Source of the DNA: Micromonospora trifolii
GTDB taxonomy: Bacteria > Actinomycetota > Actinomycetes > Mycobacteriales > Micromonosporaceae
Length of the DNA stretch: 64,000 nucleotides
Assembly: GCF_022229005.1 (NCBI RefSeq)
Contig: NZ_JAKKFD010000044.1
Coordinates: forward strand, 372,001-436,000
Reading direction: 5' to 3'
In this document: one piece after another, positions 17,117 through 24,987 of the stretch
How the letters are laid out: each line of letters opens with the position of its first letter
Position numbering within the stretch: the stretch's first letter is position 1
Program-made: the position numbers and the translations under genes
Notes under the pieces: generated by a model
Seen by the model: only the letters and a program-made list of their open reading frames with translations
Told to the model about the DNA's origin: nothing
Databases searched by the model: none

Positions 17117-18379
17117 CTAGTGGATTAGCAGGCTGGTTGCCCAGCGGATGTCGGTGCCGGTGGCCATGGTGTGCAGGGTGAGAGCGACTCCGGCGTGGCC
17201 GGCGATCAGGCCGGATCGCGCCGGGGTGGCGTCGGTGGCGTGCTGGATCAGCAGCCGCATCACGTAGGTCATGTGGGTGTGCAGACTGGTGGTGCGGGCG
17301 TCAGCGGCGGCGTACCAAACTGTTGTGGCGAGTCCTGCCCAGCCGTGGCACAGCGATGGGTCGACGAGTCGGTTGAGCTGAACGGGGTCTGCCAGGCAGC
17401 GGGACAGGGCGTCCTCCGCTGTCTGCTGCCTGGCGGGATCGGGGAGGGCAATCCCGGCGAGCTGTTGCGCGCGGGCTATGCCGGGGGTGCCGTAGCACCA
17501 GGACGGCCGAGCCGGTCCCCGTGTCGCGGGCTTGCCGGCGTGCAGCTCGGCTGCCGTGATCCTCTCTGGCCACCATGGTCCGGTCGGGCTGGTCTGCCGC
17601 CAGTCGTCCAGCCAGGTGTTGATCCGGCCGATTGCTTCGGCTTGTCCTGGCACCAGGATGTTGTGGCGCATGGCGAGCGCCAGGAGCGCCAAGGGGCCGG
17701 TCATTCCGTGCGCCATGCCGAAGTTGGCATGCCCACCCGATGCAGGGCTGTCGGGATCGGGTGGGTCGGCGCTCCACCAGCCTGGCGCGAGCCGTCCGGC
17801 CTCGTCGTCGATGTCGACCGGGTCGGTGAGCCGCACCAGGTACGTCAGCACCTGCCGGAGCAGTTGTCCGTCTGGTTCGCGGCGTAGCAGGTGGGCGCCG
17901 AGGCCGGTCAGCCCGCGTACGAGGTCGAACTCCGACAGGGTGGGCCGGGCACATGCCGCGATGCGCGCCTCCGCGGCGGCCAGCCGGCGTCTGGTCAGAT
18001 CCGCGACCGAGTAATCGAGCGCGTCGAGGGATGCCGGATGGGCGTGAGGCGCGGCTGTGGTCAGCGCGTGGGTGACTGCCGGCGCACCGAACCACAGTCC
18101 TGCTCCGCTGCCGTTGTTCAGGGTGTCAGCGGTCGCGTGTCGCAGCCATTCGTAGGCCGGTTCCCATCCTGCGTGCCCAGTCTGGGCGCGGACGCCGTGC
18201 AGGATCGCTACCCCGGCGGCACCTCGGGATAGGGATTGGGCGTGCCAGCGGGTACTTCGTGGCCCGTAGTCGGCGGCCGTGAAGTCCGGAGGGGGTGGCT
18301 GGGTGAGGGTGTCGGTGATGCACGAGGCCATCGTTTCGGCTGCCCGTAGCAGTGGACTCGCGAGGGGCACGGCAGTCAT
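17117..18379 (-). CDS. lanC: LanC-like lanthionine cyclase
   Basis: 420 aa from ATG 18379; this start overlaps the lanB stop as ATGA, and the longer upstream frame is arginine-rich noise. LanC-type alpha-toroid features are present: RGAAGVAILHG, RGLTGLGAHLL, then GHANFGMAHGMTGPLALLAL. The zinc ligands are the Cys of SWCYGTPG (about residue 293) and the Cys-His of LCHGWAG (about residue 342). The last toroid repeat is AGHAGVALTLH. The enzyme adds cysteine thiols to dehydrated Thr in the precursor to form methyllanthionine rings. Length is normal for LanC. Confidence 0.93.
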   Translation of the reverse strand: MTAVPLASPLLRAAETMASCITDTLTQPPPPDFTAADYGPRSTRWHAQSLSRGAAGVAILHGVRAQTGHAGWEPAYEWLRHATADTLNNGSGAGLWFGAPAVTHALTTAAPHAHPASLDALDYSVADLTRRRLAAAEARIAACARPTLSEFDLVRGLTGLGAHLLRREPDGQLLRQVLTYLVRLTDPVDIDDEAGRLAPGWWSADPPDPDSPASGGHANFGMAHGMTGPLALLALAMRHNILVPGQAEAIGRINTWLDDWRQTSPTGPWWPERITAAELHAGKPATRGPARPSWCYGTPGIARAQQLAGIALPDPARQQTAEDALSRCLADPVQLNRLVDPSLCHGWAGLATTVWYAAADARTTSLHTHMTYVMRLLIQHATDATPARSGLIAGHAGVALTLHTMATGTDIRWATSLLIH

Positions 18380-21300
18380 CGGAGCGCTCCTGCGGTGCGG
18401 ACGCGGCGGCGTACGGTCGCCAGTGCGATGTGGCGGGCGAGCCGATGCGTGACCTGCTCGGCAGGTTCGTCGGGACCGTGAGCGCGAACGAAATGCAGGT
18501 GTAGCAGCGAGGTGAGCACGGAGGTTGGGGTCAGTGGGCCGCGAGTTGAGGACAGTGTGTCGGCATAGCGGGCTGCGGCCCGGGATCGCTCTTGCCATGC
18601 CTGCTGGACCTGTTCCGTCAGGAGGGTCGGGTCAAGGGTGACCGCCTGGCGCAGCAGATACCGGTCGATGGGTGTCGGCCCGGCCTGCTCCGGGTGGGCG
18701 ACGAGCCACTCGCATGCGTCGTTGCGGCTGCCGAGCATCGCGGCTGCCAGGTCGATCATGCTCGCGGCGGTAAGGACGTGCCGGTTGACCTGATGCTCGG
18801 GTTGCGCGCTGAGCTGCGCCAAGGCTGCGGTGGAGTCGGCGGCGAACAACTCGTGCGCGGCGACCAGCGCCTGGCCGTCTCCGTATCGGCCTGACTCGGG
18901 ATGGTAGGTGTCCAGGCTCAGGTCTCCGGCGAGGCCCTGCCGTCGAAGGGCGGCGGCCCACCGGCCGATCCGTACGGCCGCGTGGCCGTAGTCGTCGGTG
19001 TGCAGCCGCAGTCGCAGGTGCGACGTGGGACGTCGGAGGCGGACGAACCACCGCAGCGGCGGCTCGGGCCAGTCGGCGAGCAGCGCCGGCAGCCCTCGGA
19101 GTAAGACCAGCTCCATCATTGGCGGCTCGACGGCCAGCGACGCGGACACGATGCCGCCTGCTCCGGGCATGATCGGCGGGGCCGGAGCGGGCGGCGGCCC
19201 CGAGCCTCGTGCGGAGGCGACGGCTGGCGCCGCTGCGGGCTCGGCCGTGGAGGCGACCGGTACGACGATCTCGTGAGCACGCCCGGACAGCCAGCCGAAA
19301 TCCTCCGGGCTCGCCGCCTCGACCACGGTGATCGGTCCGGTGCTGGCGTCCAGGTGGGCACGCAACAGGGACCGGTCCATGGCCTGATCGAGGTTGAGCC
19401 GGAGCCGCTGGTCGCCGCTGCCGACCTGCACCCACCCGGGCAGCCGCAGCCTCGACCGCACTACCTCCCAGGCTGCGAGCCATTCGCCGTCGCTCGCGCC
19501 GGCAGCGGGCAAGCAGGTCGGGTCGATGCGCCACCGGGCGGCCGTGAGCAGAATCCGCCCGTATCGCAGCGCGGGCCGAAAGGGCAGGCAGGAAGCCGCG
19601 CCCCAGTCCAATGGTTTCAGCCGGGCGTCCATGGCTCGGGGCAACTCCACGAGAAACCGACCGAGCATCGGCGTCGTGTGCAGGGCGGCGGCGTGCGCGA
19701 CCGTCGGCTCGACCACCCTCCCCCGCGACATCGACACCAACGCCAGTCGGTCCCGACCGGCGACCACACCAAGATCACCAATGTTGACGACATCCTCGGT
19801 TGCCGGACGATGCTCAGCCAAGGAAATTAGCCACGGAAGGACCAGCGGGGCATTCAGTACGTTCTGCGCATGCAGACGGTGTGGTGGGAAGCTCAACTGC
19901 GCCGGCATGGCCCCGTCCACCGCGACGGGTAGCCGCGCGAACTCCTTGTACATCCGCTCCCGCTCGGCAGCGGGCAGCACATCGAGGAAGCGTCCGCTCG
20001 TCGCCATCGCCGAGCGACCCATGCCGGTCAGCGCGATCGTGAAGCGCCCTTTCGCCAGTGCGTTCAGCGACGCCGCACGGATCTCTGCCGTGACGTCGAC
20101 GTGAGGACTGCTGCGGCCCTCTTCGGGCGCAGGGTTGGCCAGGGCTTTCACGGCTGCGTCGTCGAGCTTCACCTCGTGGACACCGTCGATCACTGCCTGC
20201 TGGGCCAGCGCCAAGAGCCGTTCGTCACGGCTGGACAACGACGCTGGGGGTGCTTCGGCCGCCCGGGTGAAGTGCTCCGGGTATCCCAGCCCAGTCATCG
20301 GATCGAGCAGCTCAGCCAGCGGCACTATCGCCGCCATGCCGTAGCGGTTGACGAACCGGGCACGGTACGTGCGCCACTCCGGCCGACCGCCCGGATGGGA
20401 CGTCAAGCGTCGCAGCACGCCCACAGCGCTCGCGATCTCGACAGCGACCTGGATCGGCAGGGTGACCTGATCCGCAAGCCGTAGATCCACCGCGACCGGC
20501 TGCGGATCCGCTGCCACCCGACGCATCCGGTCAGCCAGCTCACGAAGATGTGTCGTACCGGCTGCGATGCCACCCAGGTCGCCGTGTAACGACCAGAGTG
20601 CAGCCGCGACAGGCTGTTGTTCGTTGAGGTGATTCTGCACGGTGTCGAGCTGGTCCAGGATGTGTCGCAGCGGGTCGGCGCAGGTCGACGGCGGCCGGAG
20701 GCTGGAGATCAGCACACCGTGGTCGACCAGATCGGCAACCAGCGCGTCCGCAGACTCGCGCGGAGTTCGTGGGAACGCGGCGGTCACCTTGTCGACCAAC
20801 TCCGTCCACGACACCGGCGCGGCGGCCAGCGACACGGCCAGCCGCACTGCTGCCGTGTTCCTCACCGAGGAGACGCCCTCTGCTGGTAGCGAGGCATGTG
20901 GCCGGCGCTCTACCGCGAGCCGAAGTCCCTGTCCCACTGCCAGGTTGTTTGCCTGCACACGCAGGTTGCGGCGCACATGCGGGTCGGCTTCGAGCCGCGC
21001 GATCAGAGACGCGAGCCAGCCCGCGTCCGGCCGTACCCGGATGGCCGAGCGCCCTGACGGTACGACCGAGGCAGCCCGGTCGAAGCGCAGTGCGGCGACC
21101 CCCGAGAACAACCCGAAGGGCGTTGCCCGCCGCTGGGCACGCACCAGGTACCGCGCCAGTGCCAGAGCCATCCGCCAGCCGCGGCCGGCATCGAGTGTCC
21201 CGCCAGCGCACACCGCCTCGACCCCGGAAGCGAACTCAGGGCTGGCAGTCCACACGGCTTCGGCCGCACCAGGGCGCTTCCATGTCTTCCGCAGCCAACC

Positions 21301-21420
21301 ATCAATGTCTGCGGCATCGCCTCGATGCGGCCACGGCGGGCCGCCGCTTCGCCACGAGTGCGCGGCGATGCGGATCGTGGCGGCATCAACATGCCGGTAC
21401 AGACTGCTTCTCGCCACCAC
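18376..21420 (-). CDS. lanB: LanB lantibiotic dehydratase (full length)
   Basis: 1014 aa, GTG start at 21420 with GAGGAG about 6 nt upstream. The N-terminus has the class I dehydratase pattern (SLYRHVD, then RRATPFGLFSGVA near residue 100), the glutamylation domain that uses glutamyl-tRNA. The C-terminal 250 residues, starting near PPMMELVLLRG, form the SpaB_C elimination domain (WFVRLRRPTSHLRLRLH, YHPESGRYGDGQALVAAHEL, FAADST). The size matches NisB-like full-length enzymes, so a split dehydratase is excluded. Role: dehydrates Thr (and Ser, though the core has none) in the precursor encoded directly upstream. An alanine/proline-rich linker lies between the two domains. Confidence 0.93.
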   Translation of the reverse strand: MVARSSLYRHVDAATIRIAAHSWRSGGPPWPHRGDAADIDGWLRKTWKRPGAAEAVWTASPEFASGVEAVCAGGTLDAGRGWRMALALARYLVRAQRRATPFGLFSGVAALRFDRAASVVPSGRSAIRVRPDAGWLASLIARLEADPHVRRNLRVQANNLAVGQGLRLAVERRPHASLPAEGVSSVRNTAAVRLAVSLAAAPVSWTELVDKVTAAFPRTPRESADALVADLVDHGVLISSLRPPSTCADPLRHILDQLDTVQNHLNEQQPVAAALWSLHGDLGGIAAGTTHLRELADRMRRVAADPQPVAVDLRLADQVTLPIQVAVEIASAVGVLRRLTSHPGGRPEWRTYRARFVNRYGMAAIVPLAELLDPMTGLGYPEHFTRAAEAPPASLSSRDERLLALAQQAVIDGVHEVKLDDAAVKALANPAPEEGRSSPHVDVTAEIRAASLNALAKGRFTIALTGMGRSAMATSGRFLDVLPAAERERMYKEFARLPVAVDGAMPAQLSFPPHRLHAQNVLNAPLVLPWLISLAEHRPATEDVVNIGDLGVVAGRDRLALVSMSRGRVVEPTVAHAAALHTTPMLGRFLVELPRAMDARLKPLDWGAASCLPFRPALRYGRILLTAARWRIDPTCLPAAGASDGEWLAAWEVVRSRLRLPGWVQVGSGDQRLRLNLDQAMDRSLLRAHLDASTGPITVVEAASPEDFGWLSGRAHEIVVPVASTAEPAAAPAVASARGSGPPPAPAPPIMPGAGGIVSASLAVEPPMMELVLLRGLPALLADWPEPPLRWFVRLRRPTSHLRLRLHTDDYGHAAVRIGRWAAALRRQGLAGDLSLDTYHPESGRYGDGQALVAAHELFAADSTAALAQLSAQPEHQVNRHVLTAASMIDLAAAMLGSRNDACEWLVAHPEQAGPTPIDRYLLRQAVTLDPTLLTEQVQQAWQERSRAAARYADTLSSTRGPLTPTSVLTSLLHLHFVRAHGPDEPAEQVTHRLARHIALATVRRRVRTAGALR

Positions 21421-21513
21421 GATCCACTCCTCACACGGGGACTTGCTCGGTTTCAGGGGTCGCCGGTTCCGGTGAACGTTCGGGTCGCCACCGGAACCGG
21501 CAAGGACAAGCGA

Positions 21514-21648
21514 CTAGCAGTCGCCGTTCTTCTGGGTGTCGCAGCCGTCGTCCGTGTCGGCCAACAGTGCGGCGGCGACCGGGCCCTCGGTGACGATCTG
21601 GACGTCCAGCTGGAACGGGTCGTCGTTGGCGGCAAGCAGGTCGTTCAT
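21514..21648 (-). CDS. lanA: FxLD-family lanthipeptide precursor
   Basis: A 44-aa peptide, ATG 21648 with a strong AGGAGG just upstream. The leader contains FQLD at residues 12-15 within DDPFQLDVQIV, the FxLD family hallmark recognised by the dehydratase. The C-terminal segment from residue 30 reads ADTDDGCDTQKNGDC: Thr32 and Thr38, Cys36 and Cys44, no Ser. At most two methyllanthionine rings can form. Asp34-Gly35 and Asn41-Gly42 are classical isoaspartate-forming pairs, which fits the methyltransferase in the cluster. No dedicated protease gene was found, so leader removal must rely on another enzyme. lanB starts 93 bp after the stop. Confidence 0.92.
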   Translation of the reverse strand: MNDLLAANDDPFQLDVQIVTEGPVAAALLADTDDGCDTQKNGDC

Positions 21649-21731
21649 GGTTCCTCCTAGGGAGTTGGGATGATGGGTGGGCAGGTAGCCCCCGCAGCTA
21701 CCGGCACGGACTTCGCGGAGCGTCAGGCCGG

Positions 21732-21833
21732 GGCGGCAGGGGAACGGGGGCACCCCTGCCGCCGGCCGGGACCGGCCACCGCCCATCTCGATGAACGGCG
21801 GCCGGTCGGGTAGTCGTCGCACGGCGACTACCC
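21732..21833 (-). promoter_or_regulatory. Two perfect hairpins in the leader region of the precursor gene
   Basis: The arms GGCGGCAGGGG (21732-21742) and CCCCTGCCGCC (21753-21763) make an 11-bp stem with a 10-nt loop. GGGTAGTCG (21808-21816) and CGACTACCC (21825-21833) make a 9-bp stem. Both lie 85-185 nt upstream of the precursor start, after the end of the preceding methyltransferase gene at 21974. They may attenuate or stabilise the precursor transcript relative to the upstream operon. Neither has the T-run of a simple terminator. Confidence 0.5.
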
Positions 21834-21973
21834 GGGTCGGGAATAGCTGGTAGAAGGTGGCGGCCTGCCGGTGGCCCAAGTTCTTGAAGCAGGAGATCGC
21901 GTTGATTTCCGTTGTGTCTGCCACAGACTCAGTCGGACGGATGGCACCCTGCCCCCGCCCCGTGCGGCGCATG

Positions 21974-22744
21974 TCACGCGGTCGCCTTGCGGGCGTGGAC
22001 AGCCCTGCGCTCGTAGGAACCCAGGAGCACGTTTGGGTCGGCCATGAGCGTGACGAACCGGTCGAGGTCGGCATCGGTGACCTCGGGTGTGGTCAGGACG
22101 GGGCGGAGGTAGTCGACCCCGTCGGCGAGCAGCTGGCATCCGGGACCGCCTCCGGTCCAGGTCTCGGTGGACGCGTGCGTGCAGACCTGCGCCATGCCCT
22201 TGACGACGAGCAGTGCGGGGGTGTCTGCCGTCCAGGTGCCGGCACCGTCGAGTCCGGCGATGGTGCGGTAGACGCGTCGCATGACGGTGTGAATCAGCCG
22301 GGTGTCGTCGTCAGTTGCCCAGAAGACTCGTGGCGGGGTGTCGGTGACGTCGGCCAGGACGAGCCAGCTACCGGGACGCAGCCGGGCGATCATCTGTTCC
22401 AGCGCCTCTGCGGGGTGTGGCAGTGCGCCGTGCAGCCATCGGGCGACGACGACATCGAAGCTGTCGGGCTCGCCGGGAAGGTCGTCACCGTTCAGGTCCC
22501 GCTGATAGACGTCGATGACTCTCGTTGGGTTGAGGTAGGTGGTGTCCTTGTCGACCGCGGTGACCCTGCCGTGAGGGCCGACGAGGCGGGCCAGGTAAGC
22601 GGTGATCTCACCGCCGCCCGCGCCGATTTCCAGGACGCGCTGGCCTGCTTGAATGTCGAGCCGGTCCAGTTCCTGCCTGATGATCGGGTCGAGCAGTTCA
22701 CGCAGCCGGGCAGGGCGCAGTTGGCCGCTGTGAGTAGTCGTCAT
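21974..22744 (-). CDS. SAM-dependent class I methyltransferase
   Basis: 256 aa from ATG 22744, which has GAAAGGAA upstream; an ATG at 22804 overlapping the previous stop as ATGA would add 20 residues. Motif I VLEIGAGGGEITAYLARL and the post-I strand VTAVDKD are clear, followed by FDVVVARWLHGALP and a C-terminal segment with two cysteines. It is of the UbiE/Methyltransf_11 type acting on small molecules. The substrate cannot be read from sequence. It sits between the decarboxylase gene and the precursor, so it may methylate an amine made by the decarboxylase or tailor the peptide; both are inference. Confidence 0.85.
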   Translation of the reverse strand: MTTTHSGQLRPARLRELLDPIIRQELDRLDIQAGQRVLEIGAGGGEITAYLARLVGPHGRVTAVDKDTTYLNPTRVIDVYQRDLNGDDLPGEPDSFDVVVARWLHGALPHPAEALEQMIARLRPGSWLVLADVTDTPPRVFWATDDDTRLIHTVMRRVYRTIAGLDGAGTWTADTPALLVVKGMAQVCTHASTETWTGGGPGCQLLADGVDYLRPVLTTPEVTDADLDRFVTLMADPNVLLGSYERRAVHARKATA

Positions 22745-22800
22745 TGAGGTGATTCCTTTCCTGGCTCGCGAGACGGCTCTGAGGGCTGGTGGGGATGGGC

Positions 22801-24009
22801 TCATAACGTCCTGCTCGGAGTGGATAGACCGTCCGCTCGGGGTCGTGGGATCAACCGTGGCGGCGCGGCGGCGGTGAGGTCGGCGACGAAGGCGTCAATC
22901 TGGCCGTGGGTGATTCCGGGCATGCAGACGAGGTGGCTGGTGGCTCCGTCGGTGGCGAGTAGCCACTTCTTTCGCACCTGCTCGGGTGGGGTGGGCATGA
23001 CGACGGTGACGGCGTGAGGGTGTCGCCAGGCGGGCCAGCCGGCGGCGTTCAGTTGATTAACGGTGTAGGTGGCGAGGCGGCGGGCTTGGGTCGCCCGCCA
23101 GCGGTGCCCTTCGTGGCCGTGGGTGGCGATGGCGTGCCAGAGCAGTGCGGCGGCCAGCCCGCAGCGGGAGCCGGTGATGGTGGTGTCGAGGGTGGCGGTG
23201 TAGGTGATGCGGCTGGCCGTGTTGCGGGCGTGGTCGCGGATGAGGACGACTCCGCTAGGCGTTGGCACGCCTAGGAATTTGTGGCCGCTGATGGCGATGC
23301 TGCTGATGCCGCTGTCGTCATTGAGGCGTAGCCGGCCGTCGAGTGCGAGGGGGATGCCGGACAGCGCCGCGTCGACGTGGAGGTGTCCGTTGACCTGGTA
23401 CTCATCGAGGACGGTGCGGATGGAGGTGGTGTCGTCGACGGCTTCGGTCAGAGTCGTGCCGGCGGTGGCCACCAGTATCGCGGGCCAGCGTCGACGGCGG
23501 CCGACTTGCGCGGCGAGGTGCGCGTAGTCCATCTCCCCGCCCGCGTCAGCATTGACCACTACGCCCCTCGCTCCGAGCATCCGGACGATCTTGGGGATGG
23601 AGTAGTGGGCGGCGGTCGAGTAGTAGATGCGGGCGGTGGGGTGGCGGTGGTGGGCGGTGTGCAGGGCAGACAGGTTGCCTTCGGTGCCGCCGGTGGTGAC
23701 GTAGCCCCACCGGTCATCTCGCGGCATGGCGAGGGTGTCGGCGAACCAGGCGATGACCGCCTGCTCCAGCACTCGGGTGTGAGCGACTCCGCCAAGGTCT
23801 GCGGGGTCGCCGATGTTGTTCCACAGCCGGTTGCCGAGGCGGGTCATGACCTCGCCGTAGTCGAGGTCCACGGCGCCGGGAAACCCGATGCTCGTCGCGG
23901 CGGCGGCTTCGGCCTCGCGGATCAGGTGGTCGAGCACGGCCGTGACGTCGACCGGCGCTCCGCTGAGGTTTGCGGCGTCGGCGAGGCTGAGGCTCTGGTG
24001 ACCGGTCAC
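22801..24009 (-). CDS. PLP-dependent decarboxylase, histidine-decarboxylase-like
   Basis: 402 aa from GTG 24009, whose GTGA overlaps the stop of the preceding gene. The sequence follows bacterial PLP-dependent histidine decarboxylases in length (about 380-400) and motifs: GYVTTGGTEGNLSAL (phosphate-binding loop), a HYSIPKI stretch whose His would stack on the cofactor, HVDAALSG with the Asp that contacts the pyridine nitrogen, and SGHKFLGVPTPSG with the Schiff-base Lys near residue 240. The expected reaction is histidine to histamine plus CO2; another amino acid substrate cannot be excluded. Overlapping genes on both sides show a single operon with the permease and the methyltransferase. Confidence 0.85.
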   Translation of the reverse strand: MTGHQSLSLADAANLSGAPVDVTAVLDHLIREAEAAAATSIGFPGAVDLDYGEVMTRLGNRLWNNIGDPADLGGVAHTRVLEQAVIAWFADTLAMPRDDRWGYVTTGGTEGNLSALHTAHHRHPTARIYYSTAAHYSIPKIVRMLGARGVVVNADAGGEMDYAHLAAQVGRRRRWPAILVATAGTTLTEAVDDTTSIRTVLDEYQVNGHLHVDAALSGIPLALDGRLRLNDDSGISSIAISGHKFLGVPTPSGVVLIRDHARNTASRITYTATLDTTITGSRCGLAAALLWHAIATHGHEGHRWRATQARRLATYTVNQLNAAGWPAWRHPHAVTVVMPTPPEQVRKKWLLATDGATSHLVCMPGITHGQIDAFVADLTAAAPPRLIPRPRADGLSTPSRTL

Positions 24010-24980
24010 GCCCACCGCCCCGCGAGCAGGTGCGCGGTGAGGGTGTGGTGCAGTGCGTCGAGCTGCCGCCAGATGTCGCGGGTTTCGTCGTCGCCCTGCT
24101 CGGTGAGGTGCTCGTACGGGTTGTAGTAGGTGATCCGGTCCGGGTTGAGGGTCTTGTTGCAGCGCACGCCGTCGTCGCCGAGGCGGGCCTGCGGGTCGCG
24201 GTCGATGTGCAGCGCGGTGCCGTCGGTCAACAGGACGTAGCACTGACCTTTGAGGTTGAACGCCGACATGTAGCGGCCAGCGGCGGCGGCGTCGCGCAGT
24301 GTCCGGGCGACTTGGTACCAGCGGCCCTGGTCGGAGTCGAGGGTGCTGACACCCACGCCGACGTACCACGCACCTGGAGACAGGGTCATGTCCCCGCCGT
24401 TGACCATGGAACCCTCTGGACCGAGAGGACTCCACCCGCGTCCGATGGAGGCGATGTTGTCCCCGGCGACCTCAGCCATCTCCGCGAGCAGTTGCGGCAA
24501 GACATCGGAGTCCGGCGACTGCGGCCACGTGCGGTGGGCGGTGTGCAAGCGGTAGCCGTGCGGCTCGTTGGACGCTGGGGAGGCGAAGAACAGCATCAGC
24601 GCGTGAGGGCCGACCGCACCGCGCCCCCCGAACGCCTGATCGGCTTCAATAAGGTGGCCGGTGTTCAGCCGCTTGGACCGGTATACGACCTGTAGCCGCA
24701 GGTCCGCCCAGCGCAGATCGGCGGGCACGTCGCCGTCGGCAGAGCGCTGGTCATAGCCGGCCGGGCCCGGGGGCGGGATCGGGGGAACGGCGGCATCGGG
24801 TGGCCGCTGGTACCCGGTGGGGACAGGGGCCGCGCCATAGCCGGGCGGCGGCACAGCGACCGCAGGCTCGGGATGGTCGGCAGGTGGTGCGGCGGACGGG
24901 TAGCGCGCTCGCCAGCGCGGGTCCAGGGGATCGACGCCGTAGTGCTCGCCCGGTGACGCAGCCGCGTGAGTCCTCATCAT
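24006..24980 (-). CDS. Unrecognised 324-aa protein with proline-rich N-terminus
   Basis: ATG 24980 (or the next ATG) with GAGGAGGCG directly upstream, 7 bp after the permease stop. The first 95 residues are rich in Pro, Ala and Gly and probably disordered. The remaining 230 residues form a compact domain with strands LRLQVVYRSK, HALMLFFAS, AWYVGVGVSTL and QCYVLLTDGTALHIDRD and a C-terminal helix. No known family or catalytic motif was recognised. Tight placement between the permease and decarboxylase genes, with a 4-nt overlap with the latter, implies a role in the same pathway. Confidence 0.7.
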   Translation of the reverse strand: MMRTHAAASPGEHYGVDPLDPRWRARYPSAAPPADHPEPAVAVPPPGYGAAPVPTGYQRPPDAAVPPIPPPGPAGYDQRSADGDVPADLRWADLRLQVVYRSKRLNTGHLIEADQAFGGRGAVGPHALMLFFASPASNEPHGYRLHTAHRTWPQSPDSDVLPQLLAEMAEVAGDNIASIGRGWSPLGPEGSMVNGGDMTLSPGAWYVGVGVSTLDSDQGRWYQVARTLRDAAAAGRYMSAFNLKGQCYVLLTDGTALHIDRDPQARLGDDGVRCNKTLNPDRITYYNPYEHLTEQGDDETRDIWRQLDALHHTLTAHLLAGRWA

Positions 24981-24987
24981 CGCCTCC

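Noticed and set aside
21649..22074. In-frame extension upstream of the lanthipeptide precursor
   Set aside because: The AGGAGG immediately before ATG 21648 and the FxLD leader length fix the start; the upstream residues look untranslated.
22745..22804. Methyltransferase start at ATG 22804
   Set aside because: Possible because of the ATGA overlap, but the added 20 residues look like leader DNA and GAAAGGAA favours 22744; kept as an alternative in the entry.
24010..24435. N-terminal extension of the histidine-decarboxylase-like protein
   Set aside because: Arg/Pro-rich and overlaps the coding sequence of the preceding gene; the GTG at 24009 gives normal family length.
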